Source: Trebonia sp035571275
GTDB lineage: Bacteria; Actinomycetota; Actinomycetes; Streptosporangiales; Streptosporangiaceae
Assembly (NCBI GenBank): GCA_035571275.1
Contig: DATMKQ010000273.1
Span: 1-29,178 of the forward strand
Reading direction: 5' to 3'
Length of the DNA: 29,178 nt
Below, piece after piece: positions 16,061-23,438 of the stretch. Position 1 is the first letter of the stretch; every line of letters begins with the position of its first letter. The notes under the pieces are model-generated. The model did no database searches. It saw only the letters and a list, made by a program, of their open reading frames with translations, and was not told where the DNA came from. The position numbers were made by a program, and so were the translations under genes.

Positions 16061-17278
16061 CTACAGCTGCCCGTGGTTCGGCGGCGGTACGTCGCCGAGC
16101 AGGTAGTTGCCGATGTGGTGGTACTTCCAGTCCACCGGGTCGTGGCTCGCGTGGGTGCGCGCGTTCCGCCAGTGCCTGGACAGGTCATAGCGCTCGTCGG
16201 CGGCGCTCGCCCCGGTGAGCGCGAACAGGTCACTGGCCACCGCGGTGGCGGTGTCGCTGCCGAACGCCTTCGCCTGCGCCACGGCGATCGAGCCGCGGGC
16301 GGCCGCGGCCGCGTCGCGCGGCTGGCGGCCCACGTCCTCCAGCGTGGCCGCGGCGGCAGCGAGCAGCGCCTCGGCCGCCCGCACCCGGGTAGCCAGTTCG
16401 CCGAACCGGTGGATGGTATGCGGGTCGCTCGCCGCGGTCTGCGCCCACCCGGCCCGCGCCGCCTCGAAGAACGGCCGGGCCCTGGTCCTGACGAACTCCC
16501 GCGCGTCCCGTAGCGCGCCGCCCGCGATACCCACCTGGATCGCCGTGTGCACGAGCTGGGCCCGCGCGCCGAGCTGCTGCGGCCTCGCGAACGCGTCCTG
16601 GTAGGGGATGACCAGTTCAGGGTCCACGGGAACGTAGTCGAAGACCGCCGAGCCGCTCACCGTGGCGCGCTGCCCCATCACGTTCCAGTCCTCGTCCACC
16701 TGCAGGCCGGGCGCGTCCCGCTCGACGAACGCCAGCACGAGCCGGTCGGCGTCGTCAAGCGCGGTGACTCCGATCCAGCGCGCCGAGATCGCGCCGGTGC
16801 AGTAGTACTTGCGCCCGTCCAGCCGCAGGCCGTCCGGGGCCCGGCGCAGCCGGGTCTTCAGGTCCTGGGCGTGCTGGCCACCGCGCTCGGCCAGCCCGTT
16901 GCCCAGCCGCGCCCCGGCCAGCACGTCGGCGAATAGCCGCTGTCGTTGCGCCGGGCTGCCCAGGGTGGCGAGCACGTCCACGAAAAGGAAGTGGGCCTGC
17001 GGCACCTGCGCGATCGCCGGGTCCACGGCCGCGATCGTCCGGATTACCTCGGCCAGCACGACGGGGGACAGGTCCGGGCCGCCGTTGGCGGCGGGGACGG
17101 TGATCCCGAGCAGGCCGCTGGCGTCCAGGGCCGCGAGGTCGGCCCACGGTACCGATCCGGCCCGGTCCCGCTCGATCACGCCGGCGGCGAGCGACTCGGC
17201 GTAGGATCGCGCGGTCGCGAGCGTCTGGGGTACGGAAGAAAGAACCTGGGCTCGTTCGGTGGTCGGGGCGATGCTCAT
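16061..17278 (-). CDS. SfnB-family sulfur acquisition oxidoreductase (acyl-CoA dehydrogenase fold)
   Basis: 405 residues. The acyl-CoA dehydrogenase-like frame carries LDASGLLGITVPAANGG, GLAERGGQHAQDLKT, LRLDGRKYYCTGA, and the C-terminal YDLSRHWRNARTHASHDPVDW with KYHHIGNYLLG and PPPNHGQL. The latter block is diagnostic of the SfnB sulfur-acquisition branch. These proteins are made under sulfur limitation and probably oxidise or desulfurise small organosulfur compounds with reduced flavin. ATG at 17278 overlaps the ssuD stop by 4 nt (ATGA). It is a distant paralogue of the DszC-like protein at 6185-7423, at the other end of the island. Confidence 0.87.
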   Translation of the reverse strand: MSIAPTTERAQVLSSVPQTLATARSYAESLAAGVIERDRAGSVPWADLAALDASGLLGITVPAANGGPDLSPVVLAEVIRTIAAVDPAIAQVPQAHFLFVDVLATLGSPAQRQRLFADVLAGARLGNGLAERGGQHAQDLKTRLRRAPDGLRLDGRKYYCTGAISARWIGVTALDDADRLVLAFVERDAPGLQVDEDWNVMGQRATVSGSAVFDYVPVDPELVIPYQDAFARPQQLGARAQLVHTAIQVGIAGGALRDAREFVRTRARPFFEAARAGWAQTAASDPHTIHRFGELATRVRAAEALLAAAAATLEDVGRQPRDAAAAARGSIAVAQAKAFGSDTATAVASDLFALTGASAADERYDLSRHWRNARTHASHDPVDWKYHHIGNYLLGDVPPPNHGQL

Positions 17279-18417
17279 CGCGCGCCCTCCGTCTCAGCGA
17301 AGTGGTTGTCAGGGGACGTCATCAGGCCGCGCTTGCGCAGGACGGGGATCAGGCCCTCGCCTGTCTGATAGGCCTCTTCCAGGTGCGGGTAGCCGGACAG
17401 GATGAATTCGTCGATGCCGAGCCCGTGGTACTCGGCAATGCGCTCGGCGACCTCGTCGTGGCTGCCGACCAGCGCCGTGCCGGCGCCGCCGCGGACCAGG
17501 CCGACGCCGGCCCACAGGTTCGGGGACACTTCCAGGGCGTCGGTGCGCCCGCCGTGCAGTTCCGTCATCCGGCGCTGGCCCTCCGATTGCGACGCCCGCT
17601 GGATCGCCTGCGCCCGCTCGATGGCGGCCGGGTCGAGGCTGTCGAGCAGCCGCTGCGCCTGCGACCACGCCTCCGCCGCGGTGCTCCTGGTGATCACGTG
17701 CAGTCGGATGCCGAAGCGCAGTTCGCGCCCGGCCGCCTTGGCCCTCGTCCGCACCGCGTCCAGCTTCTCCGCTACGGCCTTGGGCGGTTCTCCCCAGGTG
17801 AGGTACACGTCGGCGTACCTGGCCGCGACGTCGAGCGCCGGCTCGGAGGAGCCGCCCAGGTAGATCTGGGGCCAGCTGTCGGCCGGGACGATCTGCCCGC
17901 CCCGCACGTCGTAGTGCCTGCCGGAGAACGTGACCGGCCCGCCGCCCCACAGCTCCCTGACGATGTGCAGGAACTCGCCCGCCCGCTCGTACCTGGCCTG
18001 CTTGTCGAGGTGATCGCCGAACCGCCGCTGCTCGACGTCGTCGCCGCCGGTGACCACGTTCAGCAGCAGCCGGCCGCCGGAGACGCGCTGGAAGGTCGCC
18101 GCCATGTGGGCGGCCAGCGTCGGTGACATCAGCCCAGGGCGGAACGCGACCAGGAACTTGAACCGCTCGGTGACCTGGGACAGCGCCGCGGTCATCACCC
18201 AGGCGTCCTCGCACCAGGAACTGGTTGGGGTGAGCGCGCCGGTGAAGCCGAGCTGTTCCGCGGACCGTGCTATCTGGCCGATGTAGCCGACGTCGGGAAC
18301 CCGTTCTGTGCCGCCTTCTGTTATCCGGCTGCCCGCGGCGCCGACCGCGTTGCCCAGGCTCAGGTCGGTGCGGGAGTCACCGTTGGTTGGCAGGAACCAG
18401 TGCAGAACGACCCCCAT
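17275..18417 (-). CDS. ssuD: FMNH2-dependent alkanesulfonate monooxygenase
   Basis: 380 residues, the normal SsuD length. It converts alkanesulfonates to aldehyde and sulfite with FMNH2 and O2. Seen: LHWFLPTNGD at the start, TPTSSWCEDAW with Cys69 corresponding to the SsuD active-site cysteine, VTERFKFLVAFRPG, NVVTGGDD, LTWGEPP, FGIRLHVITR with the conserved His, and the invariant run EVSPNLWAGVGLVRGGAGTA, then SGYPHLEEAYQ. ATG at 18417 follows GAGGAGG (18433 down to 18427) at 9 nt. First gene of the unit, divergent from lysR. The classic ssuABC transporter is not adjacent. Confidence 0.94.
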   Translation of the reverse strand: MGVVLHWFLPTNGDSRTDLSLGNAVGAAGSRITEGGTERVPDVGYIGQIARSAEQLGFTGALTPTSSWCEDAWVMTAALSQVTERFKFLVAFRPGLMSPTLAAHMAATFQRVSGGRLLLNVVTGGDDVEQRRFGDHLDKQARYERAGEFLHIVRELWGGGPVTFSGRHYDVRGGQIVPADSWPQIYLGGSSEPALDVAARYADVYLTWGEPPKAVAEKLDAVRTRAKAAGRELRFGIRLHVITRSTAAEAWSQAQRLLDSLDPAAIERAQAIQRASQSEGQRRMTELHGGRTDALEVSPNLWAGVGLVRGGAGTALVGSHDEVAERIAEYHGLGIDEFILSGYPHLEEAYQTGEGLIPVLRKRGLMTSPDNHFAETEGAR

Positions 18418-18504
18418 AGCGGGTTGCCTCCTCGTGGTGTGGGTTCTCCCATCAGGATGCGGAGCGGGCCACGTCGCCGTCCAATACCGATCTTCGAGCC
18501 CGTG

Positions 18505-18521
18505 ATAAGCTATTCCTATCA
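18505..18521. promoter_or_regulatory. Putative LysR operator in the lysR-ssuD divergent region
   Basis: TGATA (18503-18507) and TATCA (18517-18521) form a dyad separated by 9 nt, including the T-N11-A core typical of LysR-type regulators. It lies between the divergent ssuD and lysR starts, the normal place for an autoregulated LysR box. The palindrome TTGATCAA follows at 18524-18531. A near-copy exists at 15502-15518. Confidence 0.6.
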
Positions 18522-18569
18522 TTTTGATCAACAAAGTACTAAATCCAAGCCTGGGCGAGGGTCGACATC

Positions 18570-19487
18570 GTGCGGATCGAACAACTGGAGTACGTCGCCT
18601 CGGTCGCCCGGCTGGGCTCCTACCGGAAGGCGGCCGAGTCGCTGCACATCTCGCAGCCCGCGCTGAGCGAATCGGTGCGCAGCCTCGAGCGCGAGCTTGG
18701 CGTGGATCTACTGGAGCGCGGCCGGCAGGGCGCCCGGCTCAGCGAGGGCGGGCGCGATCTCCTCCAGCACATGCTGACCGTGCTCGACGCGGTGGACCGG
18801 CTCCGCCACGCGGCCGACGATCAGCACCAGACCAGCCGCATGGTCAGGATCGGCACGGTGAGCGCGGCCACCGGGCCACTGCTCGCGCCCGCCATCATGC
18901 GGTTCCGCGGCACGCACCCGGCGACCCAGGTAGAGGTGGTCGGCGGCCTGCAGGCCGACATCCAGCGCTCGCTCCTGGAAGGCGGCACCGATCTTGGCCT
19001 CGTGAACTGCCTGGAAGGCGACGACATGCCGCCGGAACTTGAAACAACCCCGCTGCTGCACGGACCCGCGGTCGTCTGCCTGCGGCCGGACAGCCCGCTC
19101 GCCGTTCGGTCCCGGGTCACCCTCAGCGACCTGCGCTCGGCCGCGTTGATCGGCATGCGCCCCGGCTACGTCATGCACCGCTACCTGCACCGGCTGCTCG
19201 GCCGTGAGGTCCCGGCGTTCTCCTATTCCGCGGACGGAGCCGAGATGGGCAAGCTGATGGTCGCCGAGGGACTCGGCGTCACGGTGCTGCCCGACTTCAG
19301 CGTCATCGGCGACCCGCTCGAACTGCGCGGCGCGATCACGTGGCGGCCGCTCGCGGACGATCAGACCAGGGTCCAGCTGGTCATCCAGCGGCCGCGGTCG
19401 GGGTCTCCGCCACGCGCGGTCCGCGACCTGCACCGCATCTTCGTCGAGCGCGCCCGCGCCATCGGACCGTCGCTGACTCCGGCTTAA
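18570..19487 (+). CDS. LysR-family transcriptional regulator of the organosulfur genes
   Basis: 305 residues. The N-terminal winged helix-turn-helix (residues 1-60: LEYVASVARLGSYRKAAESL, ISQPALSESVRSLERELG, LLERG) is typical LysR. The effector domain starts at about residue 90 (VRIGTVSAATGPLLAP) with VEVVGG, LGLVN and GLGVTVLPDF. GTG at 18570 has GAGGG 8 nt upstream. It is divergent from ssuD with a LysR box between, so it most likely activates ssuD and represses itself under sulfur limitation (inference). The coinducer is unknown. Its TAA overlaps the stop of the converging acdS gene at 19484-19487. Confidence 0.92.
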   Translation: MRIEQLEYVASVARLGSYRKAAESLHISQPALSESVRSLERELGVDLLERGRQGARLSEGGRDLLQHMLTVLDAVDRLRHAADDQHQTSRMVRIGTVSAATGPLLAPAIMRFRGTHPATQVEVVGGLQADIQRSLLEGGTDLGLVNCLEGDDMPPELETTPLLHGPAVVCLRPDSPLAVRSRVTLSDLRSAALIGMRPGYVMHRYLHRLLGREVPAFSYSADGAEMGKLMVAEGLGVTVLPDFSVIGDPLELRGAITWRPLADDQTRVQLVIQRPRSGSPPRAVRDLHRIFVERARAIGPSLTPA

Positions 19488-20506
19488 CAGAAGAGGGCAC
19501 CGTAGGCGCTGAGCGCGGGCTGGCCGCCCAGGTGCGCGTAAAGCACGGTGGAGTCCTGGCCGATCTCACCGGTGCCGACCAGGTCGATGAGGCCCGCCAT
19601 GGACTTCCCCTCGTAGACGGGGTCGAGGATGATCCCTTCGAGCCGGCCCAGGAGCCGGATCGCCTCAAGGGTCGACTGGTCGGGAACCCCGTAAAGGTCA
19701 CCTGCCCACCCGCCAAGCACCGTGATCTCGTCATCGCGCAGTTCACGGCCGAGTCCGATCAGCTCGGCGGTATTGCGGGCTATCTTCGTGACCGAGGCGC
19801 GGGTCTCGCCGAGCTTGGCCGAAGCGTCGATGCCGATGACCCGACGCGGCCGGTCCTGGCCGGCGAACCCGGCGATCATGCCAGCCTGGGTCGAGCCGGT
19901 CACCGCGCAGACAATGATCGTGTCGAAGAAGATCCCGAGCTGGCGCTCCTGCTCTCGCACCTCGTAGGCCCAGTTCGCGAAGCCCAGGCCGCCCAGCCGG
20001 TGGTCGGAGGCCCCGGCGGGAATCGGGTAAGGGACACCGCCCTGCGCGCGCACCTCGTCCAGCGCCCGTTCCCAGCTTGGCTTCACGCCGATACCGAACC
20101 CGGCATCGACAATGCGCACGTCCGCACCCATGATCCGCGAGAGCTGGATGTTGCCGACCCGGTCATACACCACGTCGGGCCAGTCCACCCACCTCTCCTG
20201 CACCAGCACGGCCTTCAGCCCGAGCTTCGCGGCCACCGCGGCGACCTGGCGGGTGTGATTGGACTGCACCCCGCCGATCGAGACGAGCGTGTCCGCCCCC
20301 AGAGCCAGCGCGTCGGGCACCAGGTACTCGAGCTTGCGTACCTTGTTCCCGCCGAAGGCGAGCCCCGCGTTGCAATCGTCCCGCTTGGCCCATATCTTCG
20401 CCCCGCCCAGGTGAGCACCCAGCCGCTCCATCGGATGGACCGGACTCGGGCCGAACGTCAGCTGGTATCGCGGAAAATCGCTCAGCGGCACGGGAACCCC
20501 AAACAT
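19484..20506 (-). CDS. acdS: 1-aminocyclopropane-1-carboxylate deaminase (PLP enzyme)
   Basis: 340 residues. It opens ACC to 2-oxobutyrate and ammonia; the closest relatives are D-cysteine desulfhydrases. Seen: FPRYQLTFGPSPVHPMERL, KRDDCNAGLAFGGNKVRKLE with PLP Lys55, IGGVQSNHTRQVAAVAA, VTGSTQAGM, and DPVYEGKSM with Tyr298 and Glu299, then YAHLGG with Leu326. These sit at a constant +4 offset from Lys51, Tyr294, Glu295 and Leu322 of the Pseudomonas deaminase. Desulfhydrases have Ser and Thr in place of the Glu and Leu, so deaminase is favoured. ATG 20506 gives the family length; ATG 20542 is possible. The sulfur context leaves a D-cysteine role open. Confidence 0.88.
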   Translation of the reverse strand: MFGVPVPLSDFPRYQLTFGPSPVHPMERLGAHLGGAKIWAKRDDCNAGLAFGGNKVRKLEYLVPDALALGADTLVSIGGVQSNHTRQVAAVAAKLGLKAVLVQERWVDWPDVVYDRVGNIQLSRIMGADVRIVDAGFGIGVKPSWERALDEVRAQGGVPYPIPAGASDHRLGGLGFANWAYEVREQERQLGIFFDTIIVCAVTGSTQAGMIAGFAGQDRPRRVIGIDASAKLGETRASVTKIARNTAELIGLGRELRDDEITVLGGWAGDLYGVPDQSTLEAIRLLGRLEGIILDPVYEGKSMAGLIDLVGTGEIGQDSTVLYAHLGGQPALSAYGALFC

Positions 20507-20590
20507 CAGATCCGGCACAAGGCCTGCTGCCTTTGCCAGCATGTTACGGCCGCCCGCATAGCCCGGTCATGCACAGCGCCGAGCCCGAGC

Positions 20591-21013
20591 TCAGCGAAAC
20601 GGGTTAACGACCAGAACACCGCCATAATCCTGACCGTGGTTGAGGTCTTCGGACAGGACGTGAGAGCAACCCATCGCACGAGATGCCTCGATGATCGCGG
20701 CATCCCAGTAGGAGAGCTGAAAACGCTGGCGACAGTTCAAGGCCGCCAGCATGATCGTGCCTGTGATGTCCTGAACAGGGAAACGCTGGAACGACTCGAT
20801 GAGCAGGACGGCCTGCTGGTGCCCGATGGCATCCCGTCGACTCGCCCGGGTCGCCTGCACGTAGAACTCCTGCAGCACCTGTACGGACAGAGCCAGGTCG
20901 CGCTCCGCCAGGATGTCATTGGCGCGCTTAGCCTTTTCCTGCTCTGCCGCGTCGCGGGAGATCGCGTAGAGCAGAACGTTGGTATCAACGAACCGCACGA
21001 TCGTGAACCTCAT
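20591..21013 (-). CDS. vapC: VapC-type PIN-domain ribonuclease toxin
   Basis: 140 residues. PIN-domain RNases cut RNA at a Mg-binding acidic site. All four acidic residues are visible: Asp10 (FVDTNVLLYA), Glu49 (VLQEFY), Asp104 (SYWDAAIIEA) and Asp123 (LSEDL). The C-terminal VVNPF tail is typical. The start is ATG 21013, giving a 29-nt overlap with the antitoxin; GTG 20998 just before FVDTN would give 14 nt. It is probably translated only with its antitoxin. A related broken copy occurs at 2162-2290. Confidence 0.9.
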   Translation of the reverse strand: MRFTIVRFVDTNVLLYAISRDAAEQEKAKRANDILAERDLALSVQVLQEFYVQATRASRRDAIGHQQAVLLIESFQRFPVQDITGTIMLAALNCRQRFQLSYWDAAIIEASRAMGCSHVLSEDLNHGQDYGGVLVVNPFR

Positions 21014-21224
21014 CGCGACCTAGCCGGTCGGCGGCGCGGAACTGGCCGATCTCGGCCTGAACCTCGCGCTGCAGCGCCTCAAGCCTGGTGAACTCTTCCA
21101 TCCGCCCGGACAACCGCTCAAGATACGCGACGACCAGCGCGCTCACCGAGGTGTCACGCTGCGCGGCGGCCACACGCGCATTGCGGTAGACGTCATCGGG
21201 AACGGAAACCGTAATATTCTTCAC
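20985..21224 (-). CDS. vapB: VapB-type ribbon-helix-helix antitoxin
   Basis: 79 residues. An N-terminal ribbon-helix-helix DNA-binding unit (VKNITVSVPDDVYRNARVAAAQRDT, then SVSALVVAYLERLSG) is followed by an acidic/charged helix (FTRLEALQREVQAEIGQF) likely to bind VapC. GTG 21224 is chosen because the family begins two or three residues before the beta strand (NITVSV). The longer reading from 21248 adds MKLCYCET, which is simply translated repeat DNA. Such antitoxins neutralise the toxin and repress their own promoter. The DNA in front is a tandem repeat that could be its operator. Confidence 0.85.
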   Translation of the reverse strand: MKNITVSVPDDVYRNARVAAAQRDTSVSALVVAYLERLSGRMEEFTRLEALQREVQAEIGQFRAADRLGRDEVHDRAVR

Positions 21225-21299
21225 AGTCTCACAGTAACACAGTTTCACAAGAACACAGGAACACGGTAACCCGGTAACCCGGAACGGCTAACCCTTAAC
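21223..21299. repeat. Degenerate 8-bp tandem repeat filling the vapBC promoter gap
   Basis: Seven consecutive octamers run from 21223 to 21278: ACAGTCTC, ACAGTAAC, ACAGTTTC, ACAAGAAC, ACAGGAAC, ACGGTAAC, CCGGTAAC. Three 7-mers follow: CCGGAAC, GGCTAAC, CCTTAAC. Read on the vapB strand the consensus is about GTTACYGT. The array covers the entire gap between the phosphatase stop (21295) and the vapB start (21224), touching both. It could be an operator array for the ribbon-helix-helix antitoxin. Confidence 0.75.
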
Positions 21300-23238
21300 G
21301 GCCGACCCTGCGCTTGAAGACGACGCGGTCGAACTCGACGCCCTGCTGGTTGATCGCCCTGAGCGTCATCGTCGTCGTGCCGTCCGGCCGCGCGGGGACC
21401 ACGTCTAGCGCGATGAACGCGTAGTCCCGGTACCGGGCCTGCGACCAGTCGACCGTCTCGTACGCGTCGGAGAAATCGAGCTGGCTCGCGTATGGCCCGA
21501 CCCCGGTCGCCGCGTCCGCGGAGACCACGGTGCCGTTCCCAGGCGCGTTCGTGTTGACTCCGGCGATGAAGTTCCGGTCGGACTCGACCGCACCGGACCA
21601 CGCGTAGCGCGGCCGGCCCGCCGACCCCACGGTCATGAAAGTCGTGCCGTCCTTCTCCGGGTGGACGATCGCCGGATCCTTCGGCGAGAGCGAGACCGCC
21701 TGTGTGGACGACGCGCCTGTGTTGGTCGTCGCGTCGTACCGGATCGGGTTCGACCGCTCGTAAAGGTGGTTGTGTCCCTGGATCGCCAGGTCCACCGTGT
21801 ACTCAGCGAACAGCGGGGTGAGTACCTTGCGGACGCCGCCGTCGGAGGAGTGGCTCTCGCAGGTCGAGAACGCGCAGTGGTGGAAGAACGCGATGATGAA
21901 GTCGATCCCCGGGTCGGAGCGAAGCTCGCCGAGCCGACGCCGAAGCCACCTCACCTGCTCGCCGCCGCTGTACCCGAGCAGCCCCTGGATCTCATAGCTC
22001 AGATCGTTCGCGTCCACGCTGACGACGCCCACGTTGCCGTAGGTGAAGCTGTAGACGGACGGGCACTTGCCCGGGCCGTTCTTCGGCAGGTCGAGCCGCC
22101 GGGCGTGGCCGCCGTAGCCGAGGGAGCCGTAATAGCCGATCGTGGTCGCGTCCGCGTCGAGCGAGGCGCTGAACAGCTCGACGTCGTGGTTGCCGGTGGC
22201 GAACATCCACGGCGTGGCGGCCGAGCTGCGCTCGATGGTGCTGAGATAGCTCGTCCACACGTAGGGATCGAAGTCGTCCCAGCCTCCGCTGTTCGCCGGC
22301 GGCGCGGGCGTGTTCGACGAGCCCGGCTGCGTGCCACCGTATCCATCGGGGTTGATGATCGGCTGCGCGTCGCCGTTGGGGTTCGCGTAGCAGATGTCGC
22401 CGGCTAGCAGGGTGAACCGCGAGCGGCTGCCGTTCACGGGATTCCTGACCCGCGTGATCTGCGTGACCAGCGCCGCGACCGGCGAGATATCGGTTGGCGC
22501 GGTCGTGGACGTCGGATCGTAGTAGTCCGGGTCGGACGGGTCGTAGTAGTCGTCGGTGATGTGCGACGAGGATTCCGGCTGGAGGGAGACGGCGTTGTCG
22601 ATCGTCTGCCCGGTCCCTGGAGCCCCGGTGATGCCCTGGTCGCCGTAGGCGGTGAACGTGAACGGCTCAAGGCTGCGTCCGCGTGGGGCGGTGGTGAAGC
22701 TCGCGTCGGGCGTGCAGCCGCGCTCGCCGCCCTTGGCGTACACGAAACGGTAGTGATAGGTGTGGCCCGGCTGCAGGCGGTCGAGCAGCGCGTGAACGTA
22801 GAACTGGTCGGCGTTCAGCAGGTCGGTCGCGGACGCGGTGACCGGCCCGGTGGCGACCCCGTTCCACACCGGCACGTGGGTGATGAGCTCGCGGATCTCC
22901 GCCGGGACCACGTGACCGTACGCCGTGTCGTGACCGTACTCGACGTGCACCCTGATCCCCGACGGGACCGCGTTGTAGGTGTTGAGATTGAACAGCTGCC
23001 CGGCGACCCACATCTGCCGTTCCGGGTCAGAGCCGAAGGACAGGTGCCGGCCGTTCACCACGAAGCCGCCTGCCACCGTTCCCGTATGCGTTAGCACGTC
23101 GGCGAACGCGGTCTCGGCGGCGCCGCCGCCGAGCAGGAACGCGGCCCCGGCGGCACCGACGCTCCCGCGGATCATCGTGCGACGGCTGACCAGGTTGCGT
23201 CGCAGCACCCGCTGGAAAAGCTCGTGCTGTTCGGCCAT
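21295..23238 (-). CDS. TAT-exported purple acid phosphatase / metallophosphoesterase
   Basis: 647 residues. The N-terminus has a twin-arginine signal (SRRTMIRG, Arg19-Arg20, then an Ala/Gly-rich hydrophobic stretch to about residue 46). A fibronectin-like purple acid phosphatase N-domain follows (VHVEYGHDTAYG, LQPGHTYHYRFVYAKGG). The catalytic domain carries the five metal motifs in order: AYGDQG, AGDICY, GNHD, FFHHC and GHNHLYERS. Such enzymes hydrolyse phosphate esters outside the cell and need folded, metal-loaded export, which explains the TAT signal. A 60-residue acidic insertion rich in Asp/Tyr/Pro/Ser lies between the first two motifs. ATG 23238 is the only start placing the twin arginines near the N-terminus; no strong Shine-Dalgarno is visible. 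Confidence 0.9.
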   Translation of the reverse strand: MAEQHELFQRVLRRNLVSRRTMIRGSVGAAGAAFLLGGGAAETAFADVLTHTGTVAGGFVVNGRHLSFGSDPERQMWVAGQLFNLNTYNAVPSGIRVHVEYGHDTAYGHVVPAEIRELITHVPVWNGVATGPVTASATDLLNADQFYVHALLDRLQPGHTYHYRFVYAKGGERGCTPDASFTTAPRGRSLEPFTFTAYGDQGITGAPGTGQTIDNAVSLQPESSSHITDDYYDPSDPDYYDPTSTTAPTDISPVAALVTQITRVRNPVNGSRSRFTLLAGDICYANPNGDAQPIINPDGYGGTQPGSSNTPAPPANSGGWDDFDPYVWTSYLSTIERSSAATPWMFATGNHDVELFSASLDADATTIGYYGSLGYGGHARRLDLPKNGPGKCPSVYSFTYGNVGVVSVDANDLSYEIQGLLGYSGGEQVRWLRRRLGELRSDPGIDFIIAFFHHCAFSTCESHSSDGGVRKVLTPLFAEYTVDLAIQGHNHLYERSNPIRYDATTNTGASSTQAVSLSPKDPAIVHPEKDGTTFMTVGSAGRPRYAWSGAVESDRNFIAGVNTNAPGNGTVVSADAATGVGPYASQLDFSDAYETVDWSQARYRDYAFIALDVVPARPDGTTTMTLRAINQQGVEFDRVVFKRRVGR

Positions 23239-23392
23239 CGAAACTGTGGAATGAGATCTCGGGGAAGCGCCCGGGCGCGGCGAGGCTGCGGTCACCGCTG
23301 GATGGTCGCAGGACCGGGTGACGCGCACCTGAACCCATCACTGCGAACAGGCGAAGCTTGAGCCACACCCAGGGAAAGCACTCGGCGAGGCA

Positions 23393-23413
23393 ACGCCGCG
23401 GTGGACGCGGCGT
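23393..23413 (+). promoter_or_regulatory. Leader hairpin before the acyl-CoA synthetase gene
   Basis: ACGCCGCG (23393-23400), loop GTGGA, then CGCGGCGT (23406-23413): a perfect 8-bp stem 25 nt before ATG 23439. It may affect translation or be chance in GC-rich DNA. The remaining ~200-nt divergent gap shows no clear promoter. Confidence 0.3.
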
Positions 23414-23438
23414 CGTGCGGTGCGATAAGGCTGAGTAT

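Noticed and set aside
15537..18417. A complete Dsz desulfurisation pathway
   Set aside because: DszA-like and DszC-like proteins are present in the island, but no DszB-type desulfinase is found, so dibenzothiophene desulfurisation as such is not supported.
19340..21091. 583-codon plus-strand frame across lysR end, acdS and vapC
   Set aside because: Crosses several well-supported genes and has no recognisable domain.
21223..21299. CRISPR array or plasmid iterons for the 8-bp repeats
   Set aside because: Units are far too short and have no spacers for CRISPR, and there is no replication protein gene nearby. The position before vapB favours an operator.
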